Of a stretch of 56,733 bases of DNA, positions 43,783 through 53,056 are shown piece by piece (position 1 is the first letter of the stretch; the number at the start of each line of letters is the position of its first letter). Source of the stretch: CAKRHR01 sp964423195 (GTDB taxonomy: Bacteria; Bacillota; Clostridia; Lachnospirales; Lachnospiraceae); the NCBI GenBank assembly GCA_964423195.1, contig CAYRDY010000002.1, forward strand, positions 1 to 56,733, read 5' to 3'. Below the pieces are notes generated by a model, which saw only the letters and a list, made by a program, of their open reading frames with translations, was not told the origin of the DNA and searched no databases. The position numbers and the translations under genes were made by a program.

Positions 43783-45477
43783 ATGAAGAAAAAAGAAATA
43801 TATATTTTGGGGCATCGGAATCCCGATACGGATTCCATCTGTTCGGCGATGGCCTGTGCCTATCTGAAGAATCAGATGGCTCAACTGGCGAAGAATGATC
43901 CGGAACGATTTTACGGGCGCGTGGATCCGGAGGCGTTTTATGTGCCCAAGCGTGCGGGTGTGATCAATCCGGAGACGGAATATGTCTTAAATCGCTTTGA
44001 CGTCGCCGCGCCGTCCTATCTGCCGGACGCGCGGAAACAGGTGCGCGATATTGATATTCGAAAAGTGGACGGCATTAATGGAAAACTCTCACTGAAACGC
44101 GCCTGGATGCTGATGCGGTCGGTCAATGTGGCGACACTGCCGGTCGTCGATGAAAACGGAGAGATGGAAGGCCTTATCACCATCAGCGATATTTCCAGAG
44201 CCTACATGTCGGTCTATGACAACGGGATCCTGAGCGAGGCGAGCACGCCTTACCAGAATGTGTTGGACGCGCTCGACGGGACGATGCTGACAGGAAATCC
44301 TGACGCGTGCATCGATCAGGGAAAGATTTTCATTGCCGCCGCCAATATCGAAATGATGCGCGACCGCATCGGCGAGCATGATATCATTATTCTCGGGAAC
44401 CGCTATGAGACACAGCTTTTCGCGGTTGAAAAACGCGCGGGCTGTATCATTGTCTGTGAGGGCGCGCCGGTATCGCGCACCATCCGCAAATTGGCGGAGG
44501 ACAACGGCATCCGGATCATCAGCACACCGCATGATACATATACCGTGGCGCGGCTGATCACACAGAGTGTGCCGGTGGAATATCTGATGACCAAAAGAGA
44601 AAATGTCGTTGCATTCCGAAAAAAGGATTATATTGACGATATCATCGGCAAGATGACAAAATTGCGACACCGCGATTTTCCGATTATATCCAAGGAAAAT
44701 AAATTTGTGGGCATGATCTCCCGCCGCATGCTCTTGGATATGCCTTCTAAAAAGATTATCCTGGTCGATCACAATGAGATGGATCAAGCTGTCGCCGGTC
44801 TTGAGGACGCGGAGGTGGTGGAGATCATCGATCATCACAAACTCGGCACGGTGGAGACTGTCCGCCCCGTCAATGTGCGCAATCAGCCGGTGGGCTGTAC
44901 GGGGACGATCATATATCAGATGTTTGTTGAGACGGGGATAGATATTCCGAAAAAGGTTGCCGGACTTTTGTGCGCGGCGATTCTGTCCGACACGCTGCTG
45001 TTCAGGTCGCCGACCTGCACGCAGGATGACAGGGACGCGGCGCTGACGCTGGCGGCGATCGCGGAGGTGGACGCGGAGGAGCTGGCGAATTCAATGTTTA
45101 CCGCGGCCAGCAATCTTGACGCCAAGAGCGAGCAGGATATTTTTTATCAGGATTACAAAAAATTTGTGTCGGGCGATATTCATTTCGGTGTCAGCCAGGT
45201 GATGGTCATGTCTGTGGACGAGCGGCAGAAGGTCAGCAGGAAAATGGCGGACTATGTGGAAAAAGCCAGACAGGACAAGGGTCTCAATATGATGTTTTTG
45301 CTGGTGACAAATATCGCGGACGAGACATCAGAGCTTTTGTTTGCCGGCGATAAGGCGCAGGAACTCGTGGAGGAAACTTTTGACGGCGAAATCGTTGACC
45401 ATACGTTGATGTTGCCGGGTGTCGTATCGCGCAAGAAGCAGTTTATACCGCCGATTATGACGACATTACAGCAGTAA
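43783..45477 (+). CDS. ppaC: Mn-dependent inorganic pyrophosphatase with CBS and DRTGG domains
   Basis: 564 residues from ATG 43783 (GGTGGAG six bases before). Family II PPase: GHRNPDTDS metal site near residue 9, DHH motif EIIDHHKLG, and the DHHA2 end with SRKKQFIPPI. Between the DHH halves lies a regulatory insert: CBS (VATLPVVDENGEMEGLITISDI), DRTGG, and a second CBS (DFPIISKENKFVGMISRR). Such enzymes are tuned by adenine nucleotides. GTG 43771 is an alternative but poorly spaced start. A second copy follows 14 bp downstream. Confidence 0.93.
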   Translation: MKKKEIYILGHRNPDTDSICSAMACAYLKNQMAQLAKNDPERFYGRVDPEAFYVPKRAGVINPETEYVLNRFDVAAPSYLPDARKQVRDIDIRKVDGINGKLSLKRAWMLMRSVNVATLPVVDENGEMEGLITISDISRAYMSVYDNGILSEASTPYQNVLDALDGTMLTGNPDACIDQGKIFIAAANIEMMRDRIGEHDIIILGNRYETQLFAVEKRAGCIIVCEGAPVSRTIRKLAEDNGIRIISTPHDTYTVARLITQSVPVEYLMTKRENVVAFRKKDYIDDIIGKMTKLRHRDFPIISKENKFVGMISRRMLLDMPSKKIILVDHNEMDQAVAGLEDAEVVEIIDHHKLGTVETVRPVNVRNQPVGCTGTIIYQMFVETGIDIPKKVAGLLCAAILSDTLLFRSPTCTQDDRDAALTLAAIAEVDAEELANSMFTAASNLDAKSEQDIFYQDYKKFVSGDIHFGVSQVMVMSVDERQKVSRKMADYVEKARQDKGLNMMFLLVTNIADETSELLFAGDKAQELVEETFDGEIVDHTLMLPGVVSRKKQFIPPIMTTLQQ

Positions 45478-45491
45478 GGAGGGCAGGAGCG

Positions 45492-46781
45492 ATGAAAAAA
45501 GATATTTTTGTGATCGGACATAAAAATCCGGATACGGATGCCATATGTTCCGCGATTGCCTATGCCTATCTGAAAAATCAGACCTCGGATGACCATTATT
45601 TGCCGATGCGTGCCGGACAGATCAACCCTGAGACCGCCTTCGTGCTCAAATATTTTGGCGTCGAAGCACCGACCCTCATCGACGATGTGCGCAGCCAGGT
45701 CAGCGATGTCGTCCTGGAGGAGGGCTACAGCGTCAACCGGATGATGTCGCTCAAAAATGCCTGGGCGATCCAGAAGGAAAGGCATCTGGCGACGCTGACG
45801 GTCGTCGGCGAGGACAGAAAATTGGAGGGTGTGATCACGGTCGGCGATATCACGCGCTCATTTATGGGTGTCTATGACAGCAGGATTCTGTCCGACGCCG
45901 GGACGCCATACAGAAATATTGTGGAGACACTGGAGGGCGAGCTGCTCGTCGGAGATATTGACGCTTTTGTGGAAAAGGGCAAGGTCATCATCGCTGCGGC
46001 CAATCCCGATCTGATGGAGGAATATATTGAGGCGGGCGATATTGTCATCCTCGGCGATCGCTATGAGTCACAGCTCTGCGCGATCGAAATGAACGCCGGA
46101 TGCATCATTGTCTGCGTGGGCGCGGAGGTTTCCGATGGCATCATCGAATTGGCAAGGGAAAAGGGCTGTTCGATCATTCGGACCGGTTACGATACATTTA
46201 TCACGGCGCGCCTGATGAATCAGAGTATTCCGATCTCACATTTTATGGTCAGGGAGCATCTGATCACATTTCGGCCTGAGGAGTATATCGAGGACGTGCG
46301 GCGCGTGATGGCGAACAAGCGCCACCGCGATTTTCCGGTTCTCGACGGAGAGGGCCGTTTTATCGGCATGTTGTCGCGCCACAGTCTGATCGAGATGAAC
46401 AAAAAACAGCTGGTTCTGGTCGATCACAACGAAAAGGATCAGGCGGTGGACGGCATCGAGGACGCGGAGATCCTGGAAGTGATTGATCATCACAGACTCG
46501 GTTTTGTGGAGACACTGAAGCCGATTTATTTCAGGAATCAGCCGTTGGGCAGTACATCGACGATCATTTATCTGATGTTCAGGGAAAAAAATGTGGAAAT
46601 ACCGAAAAATATTGCGGGACTGATGTGTTCGGCGATTCTATCGGACACTTGCATGTATCATTCCCCGACATGCACACCGGTGGACAAAATGGCGGCAGAA
46701 GCGCTCTCAGGGATCGCCGGTATAGATGTGGAAACCTATGCGCCGCAAATGTTAGACGCAGGTAACAACGATGGCGTTTAA
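45492..46781 (+). CDS. Second CBS-DRTGG PPase paralogue lacking DHHA2
   Basis: 429 residues. It aligns with its neighbour from GHKNPDTDA through CBS, DRTGG, CBS, EVIDHHRLG and SDTCMYHSPTCTP. It then stops after GIDVETYAPQML, where the neighbour continues about 135 residues through DHHA2. The missing part carries the SRKKQ substrate loop, so pyrophosphate hydrolysis is unlikely. Only 80 bp separate its stop from the next gene, and no remnant of DHHA2 is seen. It could be a decaying duplicate, a nucleotide sensor, or a partner subunit of the complete enzyme. RBS GGAGG/GGAG ahead of ATG. Confidence 0.88.
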   Translation: MKKDIFVIGHKNPDTDAICSAIAYAYLKNQTSDDHYLPMRAGQINPETAFVLKYFGVEAPTLIDDVRSQVSDVVLEEGYSVNRMMSLKNAWAIQKERHLATLTVVGEDRKLEGVITVGDITRSFMGVYDSRILSDAGTPYRNIVETLEGELLVGDIDAFVEKGKVIIAAANPDLMEEYIEAGDIVILGDRYESQLCAIEMNAGCIIVCVGAEVSDGIIELAREKGCSIIRTGYDTFITARLMNQSIPISHFMVREHLITFRPEEYIEDVRRVMANKRHRDFPVLDGEGRFIGMLSRHSLIEMNKKQLVLVDHNEKDQAVDGIEDAEILEVIDHHRLGFVETLKPIYFRNQPLGSTSTIIYLMFREKNVEIPKNIAGLMCSAILSDTCMYHSPTCTPVDKMAAEALSGIAGIDVETYAPQMLDAGNNDGV

Positions 46782-46858
46782 CCGAGAGGATTGTTTGGCC
46801 GAGAGATGTATTCGGAAAAATTTGGTTTGTCTGTAAAAAATAAAATCCGGAGAGCGGC

Positions 46859-47371
46859 GTGAACATGAAAAATATCATATTAACTGGCATGCCCGGCGCC
46901 GGTAAGAGTACCGTCGGTGTTGTTTTGGCCAAGATGATGGGATATGATTTTCTGGACTCCGACCTGTTGATTCAGCGGCAGGAAGGGGATATCCTGCAAC
47001 ATTTGATCGAAAGACACGGCATCGACGGCTTCCTTGAGATTGAGGATCAGGTCAATCGAGAGATCAGAGCAGAAAAGACGGTGATCGCCACGGGCGGCAG
47101 TGTCTGTTACTGCGACAGGGCGATGCGCGCTTTCGCGGCGTCCGGGATGATCGTCTATCTCAAGGTATCGTATCAGACGATTGAACGACGGCTGGGAAGT
47201 CTCTCAAAGCGCGGGGTCGTCATCCGTCAGGGTTCGACATTGAGAGATCTGTACGACGAGCGCACACCCCTGTACGAAAAATATGCGCACCTGACGGTTG
47301 ATGTCGACGGCATGGATATTCAGCAGGCTGTCGAAAAAATAATGGAATTTACAGAGAAGGCTTTAAAGTGA
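46859..47371 (+). CDS. Shikimate-kinase-like P-loop kinase
   Basis: 170 residues from GTG 46859 (CCGGAG six bases upstream; ATG 46865 also possible). Walker A GMPGAGKST at about 10-18, DSDLLIQ (DxD), GFLEIED where shikimate kinase has FRxxE, TGGSVCY where it has GGG, and a lid with SLSKRGVV. The fold is that of AroK, but the Arg that holds shikimate and the third Gly are absent. It may therefore phosphorylate another substrate. No other aro gene is nearby. Its stop overlaps the YfhO start (GTGA). Confidence 0.75.
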   Translation: MNMKNIILTGMPGAGKSTVGVVLAKMMGYDFLDSDLLIQRQEGDILQHLIERHGIDGFLEIEDQVNREIRAEKTVIATGGSVCYCDRAMRAFAASGMIVYLKVSYQTIERRLGSLSKRGVVIRQGSTLRDLYDERTPLYEKYAHLTVDVDGMDIQQAVEKIMEFTEKALK

Positions 47372-49947
47372 AAATGGTCAAAAAGAAAATTCAAAAAAAC
47401 ATTTATTTTATTCTGGCATTTCTGGTGCCTTTTGTCGCCATGCTTGCCGCGAATATCGCGATGAAGGTTTTTCCGTTCGGCGACAAGGCGATCCTGGTCA
47501 TTGATTCTTATCACCAGTACGCGCCGTTTTTTTCGGAGTTTTATGACAAGATTCTTCACGGCGGCAGTCTTTTCTACACGTGGAACGGCGGCTTGGGCGT
47601 GAATTTCTGGGCGATCGTCGCTTATTATCTGTCCAGCCCTCTGAATCTGCTGGTGCTGCTGTTCCCGCGCGCCATGCTGACGGAGGCATTCGCGCTGATC
47701 ATCATGTTAAAAGTCGGCTTGTCGGGACTGAGCTTTTCATATTACATTCATAAGCATTATAAGAAAAATGATGTCACGATCGTCTTTTTCAGCTCGTTTT
47801 ATGCGCTGAGCGGATGGGTGCTGGGCTATAACTGGAATATCATGTGGCTGGACTGCATAATCCTGTTTCCGCTGATCATTCTGGGGCTTGAGCGTCTGAT
47901 GAAGGATGGCAAAGGACTGCTTTACTGCATATCTCTGGGCCTTTGCATATTTTGTAATTACTACATTTCGATCATGATCTGTATGTTTCTGGTGATTTAC
48001 TTTTTGGTGCTTTTCATCCAGAAAAGGACAAGGGGCGTGCGCCTCTTTTTCAAGAGAGCAGGGGCCTTCGCGGGCTATTCTCTGCTATCCGGCGGGATGG
48101 CCATGGTGATGGTATTGCCGGCCATGTTTGCGCTTTTGAAGACACATTCCGCGGAGTCCACTTTCCCGGACACGATCAGATTCACCGGAAACTTTTTTGA
48201 TATCCTTGGTCAGCATTTTGCCTTTGTGAAGCCGACAGATTTAAGCGGACTGCCGAATCTGTACTGCGGCGCGTTTGCGCTGATGTTTATCGTCCTGTAT
48301 CTTTTCAGGAAAAAGACGCCACTGCGTTATAAGATAAGCCGGATTCTGCTGCTCGTCTTTTTGATCCTCAGCTGTAATGTCAATGTCCTCGATTATATCT
48401 GGCACGGTTTTCATTATCCGAACAGCCTGCCGAACCGATTTACATTTATCTATATTTTCCTGGTCCTGGCGATCTGTTATGAAGTTTTCTTAAGTCTGAA
48501 AAAATATTCGGTGTGGCAGATATTTGTCGCGTTTATGGCAAGTATGCTTTTTGTCGTTATCTCCCATCTGTACGGGACGGAGGATCGGGAACTTTACACC
48601 TATATCGCCACCATGGCCTTTCTGTGGGTCTATTTTATCGTGATCGTTTTGTACAGATACAATTATGGCAGCCCGCGTGTCTATAAATTTGTCCTGGCGG
48701 CGCTTCTGTCCGCGGAGGCCGTGGCCAACGGCATTTACGGACTGATGGAAAACGGCACGGTCAGCCGCACGACATATAACATGGATCTGAACGCGGCGGC
48801 TCAGGTGAGGGAGATTGTCGGGGACGACGGCGCGGACGGCCTGTATCGCACCGAGCTCAATGAGTTCAACGGCCGGAATAATTCCATGTGGCTCGGTTTT
48901 AAGAGTCTGTCTCTGTTTACGTCCACGCTGAGTGACGGGCTTGACGAGCTGATCGACCACATGGGCTTTTACGCGACGATCAATAAATTCAGCTATGAAT
49001 GTTCTACTCGCCTGACGGACGATATTTTTGCCATCCGCTATCTGATGAGTGAGAAACAGAAGGATGTCATCCGTGGATTTAATTATCTGCAGCAGGTGGA
49101 CAACAATTATCTCTATGAGAATCCGGACGCGCTGTCTGTCGCCTATATGGTGGACGAGGACTATGCCCAATGGGAGACTCAGAGTGATTATCCTTGGATC
49201 GTCCTCAATGATTTTGCGCGCCGGGCCGCCGGGGTGGACGGGGACGTCTTCGAGGAGGAATGGATCACCGGGGAGCCGCAGGCCGTCGGCGGGACACTGG
49301 AGAAGCAGGAAAACCACAGATATCATTTTGTGTCGGACGGCTCTGGAGACGACCATCAGGTGACCTGCAGGATCGATACCACCTATGACAGAGACCGTTA
49401 CATATTCTATGAAGCTGACCATATGGAAAGATTGATGGTCGAAATAAACGGTGATACGAGGTATTATTACGACACACGGGGTCATATTGTGGATCTCGGC
49501 CAGTGCGGGCCTTCCGATGAGATCCTTCTGACATGGACGCTGAAAGATGATTACAGTTCCGCGGATATGACACTTGCGATGTTCGGCACAGACGAGGAGG
49601 TTTATGCGCAGGTGCTGGAGAAGCTCTCCCGCAGTCAGATGACGGTGACGTCCTATACGGACACCTCGGTGACGGGCGAGATCGACGCGGATGAGAGCGG
49701 CATCCTGTTTATGTCGATACCTTATGATGCCGGCTGGTCCGTCTATGTGGACGGTCAGAGCACAGAGGTGAAGTCCCTGCGGGACAGTCTGATGTATATC
49801 GACCTCTCCGAGGGTCATCATGAGATTGAGATGAAATTTATGCCGAAAGGATTTATACCGGGTCTGTGTCTGTCACTGTTAAGTGTTGGCATCGTGTGTG
49901 TGCTGTGCTTTTTTGGCAGAAAAAAACCAAAAGTTCGTAATCAATAG
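47368..49947 (+). CDS. YfhO-family membrane protein (GT-C-like)
   Basis: 859 residues from GTG 47368 (ATG 47374 two codons later). About 12-14 membrane segments between residues 12 and 480 with the family signature IDSYHQYAPFFSEFYDKIL and LFYTWNGGLGVNFW. A large extracytoplasmic region (about 480-830) follows, then one last helix (FIPGLCLSLLSVGIVCVLCFF). YfhO proteins resemble GT-C glycosyltransferases that use polyprenyl-phosphate sugars and take part in decorating teichoic acids or other envelope polymers. A perfect hairpin follows at 49958. Confidence 0.85.
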   Translation: MKMVKKKIQKNIYFILAFLVPFVAMLAANIAMKVFPFGDKAILVIDSYHQYAPFFSEFYDKILHGGSLFYTWNGGLGVNFWAIVAYYLSSPLNLLVLLFPRAMLTEAFALIIMLKVGLSGLSFSYYIHKHYKKNDVTIVFFSSFYALSGWVLGYNWNIMWLDCIILFPLIILGLERLMKDGKGLLYCISLGLCIFCNYYISIMICMFLVIYFLVLFIQKRTRGVRLFFKRAGAFAGYSLLSGGMAMVMVLPAMFALLKTHSAESTFPDTIRFTGNFFDILGQHFAFVKPTDLSGLPNLYCGAFALMFIVLYLFRKKTPLRYKISRILLLVFLILSCNVNVLDYIWHGFHYPNSLPNRFTFIYIFLVLAICYEVFLSLKKYSVWQIFVAFMASMLFVVISHLYGTEDRELYTYIATMAFLWVYFIVIVLYRYNYGSPRVYKFVLAALLSAEAVANGIYGLMENGTVSRTTYNMDLNAAAQVREIVGDDGADGLYRTELNEFNGRNNSMWLGFKSLSLFTSTLSDGLDELIDHMGFYATINKFSYECSTRLTDDIFAIRYLMSEKQKDVIRGFNYLQQVDNNYLYENPDALSVAYMVDEDYAQWETQSDYPWIVLNDFARRAAGVDGDVFEEEWITGEPQAVGGTLEKQENHRYHFVSDGSGDDHQVTCRIDTTYDRDRYIFYEADHMERLMVEINGDTRYYYDTRGHIVDLGQCGPSDEILLTWTLKDDYSSADMTLAMFGTDEEVYAQVLEKLSRSQMTVTSYTDTSVTGEIDADESGILFMSIPYDAGWSVYVDGQSTEVKSLRDSLMYIDLSEGHHEIEMKFMPKGFIPGLCLSLLSVGIVCVLCFFGRKKPKVRNQ

Positions 49948-49957
49948 TGATATTTTT

Positions 49958-49991
49958 GTGCAACAGTTCAGAATTGTCTGAACTGTTGCAC
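49958..49991 (+). terminator. 15-bp perfect hairpin after yfhO
   Basis: GTGCAACAGTTCAGA (49958-49972) and TCTGAACTGTTGCAC (49977-49991) around loop ATTG, followed by ATTCTGTTCTT. A 19-bp part of it recurs at 50080-50098. Confidence 0.7.
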
Positions 49992-50022
49992 ATTCTGTTC
50001 TTAATAAAAATTTAAAAATTTG

Positions 50023-50050
50023 TTTACAAATAGGATAATTGTGATATACT
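50023..50050 (+). promoter_or_regulatory. murA promoter
   Basis: TTTACA (50023-50028), 16 bp, TATACT (50045-50050) with extended TGA. The leader contains CTGCCG/CGGCAG and AGAC/GTCT pairings and the repeat copy 50080-50098. Confidence 0.65.
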
Positions 50051-50177
50051 ATAACCATATCGACTTTTCTGCCGAGACGACAGTTCAGAATTGTCTGAGG
50101 TGTTACCTGCCGGCAGTATTGTCCGGATCGAATTTGCATAGGGAATGATCAGGACAGACGGATTTAAGAGGTGTACC

Positions 50178-51470
50178 ATGAATCAATATATTATCAAGGG
50201 CGGCAGTCCGCTGGTGGGTGAGGTTGAGATTGCCGGCGCTAAAAATGCCGCACTGGGCATTCTGGCGGCGGCAGTGATGACTGACCAGACCGTGATGGTG
50301 GAAAATCTGCCGAATGTCAGAGATATCAATGTTTTAATGCAGGCGATTTCCTCGCTTGGCGCACAGATCGAGCGAACGGATGAGCATACGGTAAAGATCA
50401 ACGCGAGACATGCGCGGCCGTTAAGTATAGATGACAATTTTATCCGCAAGATCAGAGCTTCTTATTATTTGCTCGGCGCGTGTCTCGGCAAATACAGACA
50501 CGCCGAGGTGGCACTTCCGGGCGGCTGCAATATCGGAAGTCGTCCCATAGATCAGCACTTGAAGGGCTTTAGGGCGCTCGGCGCGGATGTGCGCATTGAG
50601 AACGGGATGATTATCGCCGACGCGCAGAAGCTACACGGCGCGCATATCTATTTCGATATGGTCACTGTGGGCGCGACGATCAATGTCATGCTGGCGGCGG
50701 CGCTGGCTGACGGATATACGATTCTGGAAAATGCCGCCAAGGAGCCACACATCGTCGATGTGGCCAACTTCCTCAACAGCATGGGAGCCAACATCAAGGG
50801 CGCTGGCACGGATGTGATCCGCATCCGCGGGGTCGAGAAATTGCACGGGTCAGAATACGCGATCATCCCCGATCAGATCGAGGCGGGGACATTTATGTGC
50901 GCCGCCGTGGCGACGAAGGGCGATATCACAGTTAAAAATGTGATTCCGAAGCATCTTGAGTCCATCTCCGCAAAGCTCATGGAGATGGGCGCCCAGATCG
51001 AGGAGCTCGATGATGCCATTCGCGTGGTGGCCACGAAGCGGCCAAGCCCGACCAATATCAAGACACTGCCGTATCCCGGATTTCCGACGGATATGCAGCC
51101 ACAGGCCACAGTGACACTGGCGCTATCAAACGGCACGAGCATTGTCACGGAGAGTATTTTTGAGAATCGTTTTAAATATGTGGATGAACTGATGCGCATG
51201 GGCGCGAATATTAAGGTTGAGGGCAGCATGGCCGTGATCACGGGCTGTGATAATTTTAAGGGGGCAAATATCAGCGCGCCGGATCTGCGCGCGGGTGCCG
51301 CGCTGGTGATCGCGGGTCTGGCCGCGGACGGATATACCTGTATAGACAATATCGAGTATATCCACAGGGGTTATGAGAATTTTGAGGGGAAGATACAGAG
51401 CCTCGGCGGCATGATTGAAAAAGTTGACAGCGAGAAGGAAATGAGAAAATTTAAATTAAAAACCGGCTGA
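50178..51470 (+). CDS. murA: UDP-N-acetylglucosamine 1-carboxyvinyltransferase
   Basis: 430 residues from ATG 50178 (AGAGGTG upstream; the frame to 50145 is not needed). Catalytic Cys117 in LPGGCNIGSRP, so it should be fosfomycin sensitive in principle. Lys22/Asn23 in AKNAALG bind UDP-GlcNAc. The PFPTD-type GFPTDMQPQ motif is near residue 305. It transfers enolpyruvate from PEP to UDP-GlcNAc, the first committed step of peptidoglycan synthesis. Confidence 0.97.
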   Translation: MNQYIIKGGSPLVGEVEIAGAKNAALGILAAAVMTDQTVMVENLPNVRDINVLMQAISSLGAQIERTDEHTVKINARHARPLSIDDNFIRKIRASYYLLGACLGKYRHAEVALPGGCNIGSRPIDQHLKGFRALGADVRIENGMIIADAQKLHGAHIYFDMVTVGATINVMLAAALADGYTILENAAKEPHIVDVANFLNSMGANIKGAGTDVIRIRGVEKLHGSEYAIIPDQIEAGTFMCAAVATKGDITVKNVIPKHLESISAKLMEMGAQIEELDDAIRVVATKRPSPTNIKTLPYPGFPTDMQPQATVTLALSNGTSIVTESIFENRFKYVDELMRMGANIKVEGSMAVITGCDNFKGANISAPDLRAGAALVIAGLAADGYTCIDNIEYIHRGYENFEGKIQSLGGMIEKVDSEKEMRKFKLKTG

Positions 51471-51510
51471 GTCAAATGAGAGCCAGCCAAGTCAGATTGA
51501 GCATTAGCTT

Positions 51511-51569
51511 AGAAAAATCTCCGGAAGGACACCGCTTAGACAGGTTAAATCGGTGAAGCGGATTTTTCT
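51511..51569 (+). terminator. Structured element/terminator between murA and metK
   Basis: AGAAAAAT (51511-51518) plus CCG pairs with CGG plus ATTTTTCT (to 51569), and an inner CACCG/CGGTG stem lies at 51530-51555. The U-rich 3' side fits a terminator, yet the layered shape could also be a metK leader. No known SAM riboswitch class was recognised. Confidence 0.55.
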
Positions 51570-51601
51570 ATGTTGTCATATAAAAGGAGTATTTCATATC
51601 A

Positions 51602-52804
51602 ATGGAAAAAAGATTGTTTACCTCTGAGTCCGTGACGGAGGGACATCCGGATAAAATGTGCGACGCGATTTCCGACGCGATCCTCGACGCGTTGATCGAG
51701 AAGGACCCGATGAGTCGTGTGGCGTGCGAGGCTTGCACAACCACCGGCCTTGTGCTGGTGATGGGCGAGGTGACGACCAACGCATATGTCGATATACAGA
51801 AGATTGTCCGCGATACGGTGAGAGAGATTGGCTATACGCGCGCAAAATACGGCTTTGACGCCGATACCTGCGGTGTGATTGTAGCTCTGGACGAGCAGTC
51901 CGAGGATATTGCCATGGGCGTGGACAGGGCGCTGGAGGCCAGGGAAAACAAGATGAGCGACGCACAGATCGATGCCATCGGCGCGGGGGATCAGGGGATG
52001 ATGTTCGGCTACGCGACCAATGAGACGGACGAATATATGCCATACCCGATCATGCTTGCGCACAGGCTGACGCGCAGACTTGCCCAGGTGCGCAAGGAGG
52101 GCATTTTACATTATCTGCGCCCGGATGGCAAGGCCCAGGTGACGGTGGAATATGACGAGAGCGGACGTCCGGTACGCCTGGATACGGTGGTTTTATCTGC
52201 GCAGCACGATGAGAATGTGGCCCAGGAGCAGATCCACGCGGATATCAAGCGCTGTGTGTTTGATGAGGTTCTGCCACAGCAGATGATTGACGCGAATACC
52301 AAGTTTTTCATCAATCCGACCGGACGATTTGTGATCGGCGGGCCGCAGGGCGACAGCGGCGTGACCGGACGGAAAATCATTGTGGATACATATGGAGGCT
52401 ATGCGCGCCACGGCGGGGGGTCATTCTCCGGCAAGGACTGCACCAAGGTAGATCGCTCGGCCGCTTACGCGGCCAGATATGTCGCCAAGAATATCGTTGC
52501 CGCCGGGATCGCGCAGAAGTGTGAGATTCAACTCTCCTATGCGATCGGTGTGGCACACCCGACGTCGGTCTCGGTCGATACTTTCGGCACCGGAAAGATC
52601 AGTGATCAGAAAATCGTGGACATGATCAGGGAAGTATTTGATCTGCGTCCGGCCGGCATTATCAAAATGCTCGATTTGAGACGGCCGATCTACAAGCAGA
52701 CAGCGGCCTACGGCCACTTTGGCAGAACGGATGTCGATCTGCCGTGGGAGAGGATCGATAAGGCGGATGAATTGAAAAAATATCTGGAAAATGCGCCGCG
52801 TTAG
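51602..52804 (+). CDS. metK: S-adenosylmethionine synthetase
   Basis: 400 residues. Motifs FTSESVTEGHPDKMCD, GAGDQGMMFGYA (ATP site) and GGGSFSGKDCTKVDRSAAY (usual form GGGAFSGKDPTK; here Ser and Cys replace Ala and Pro). It makes SAM from methionine and ATP. AAAGGAG is 12 bases upstream, a long spacing. Its stop codon is inside a strong terminator hairpin. Shares sulfur-amino-acid metabolism with the sulfhydrylase 8 kb away. Confidence 0.97.
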   Translation: MEKRLFTSESVTEGHPDKMCDAISDAILDALIEKDPMSRVACEACTTTGLVLVMGEVTTNAYVDIQKIVRDTVREIGYTRAKYGFDADTCGVIVALDEQSEDIAMGVDRALEARENKMSDAQIDAIGAGDQGMMFGYATNETDEYMPYPIMLAHRLTRRLAQVRKEGILHYLRPDGKAQVTVEYDESGRPVRLDTVVLSAQHDENVAQEQIHADIKRCVFDEVLPQQMIDANTKFFINPTGRFVIGGPQGDSGVTGRKIIVDTYGGYARHGGGSFSGKDCTKVDRSAAYAARYVAKNIVAAGIAQKCEIQLSYAIGVAHPTSVSVDTFGTGKISDQKIVDMIREVFDLRPAGIIKMLDLRRPIYKQTAAYGHFGRTDVDLPWERIDKADELKKYLENAPR

Positions 52805-52819
52805 CGGCGTATTTTTTTG
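52791..52819 (+). terminator. metK terminator
   Basis: ATGCGCCGC (52791-52799), loop GTTA, GCGGCGTAT (52804-52812), then TTTTTT. Nine pairs with one wobble; the stem includes the last metK codons. Confidence 0.9.
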
Positions 52820-52974
52820 GCTCGTCCGGCATGATATGGGGATCCCTGTCGACACGACACGCGCGGCGATCAGGGTCCTCCGCCGTCTGAGCGGATAGGC
52901 CGGCCGAAGTGCCGTGTGCGACGCGCGGCGAGCAGAGAAAAATCTCATATTCGAAAAAAATGATAAATTTTATG
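52820..52974. other. GC-rich spacer before clpB
   Basis: 52840-52932 is much richer in G+C than the flanks and has ACGCGCGGCGA twice (52859-52869, 52921-52931). No ribosome site or long open frame was found. It may be a decayed gene or a structured RNA. Confidence 0.4.
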
Positions 52975-53003
52975 TTGACTTTTATTTTTCAGTCTGTTAT
53001 AGT
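52975..53003 (+). promoter_or_regulatory. clpB promoter
   Basis: TTGACT (52975-52980), 17 bp, TATAGT (52998-53003). Neither a CIRCE element nor a CtsR heptad repeat is visible around it, so heat control would have to come by another route. Confidence 0.75.
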
Positions 53004-53056
53004 ACAAGTATAACAAATATAACACAACACATTTTCTGTTCAGAGGAGGGATCTTT

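Noticed and set aside
48490..49821. 443-codon minus-strand open frame opposite yfhO
   Set aside because: It is the antisense shadow of a GC-rich coding region; His/Arg/Ile-rich composition and no start signal.
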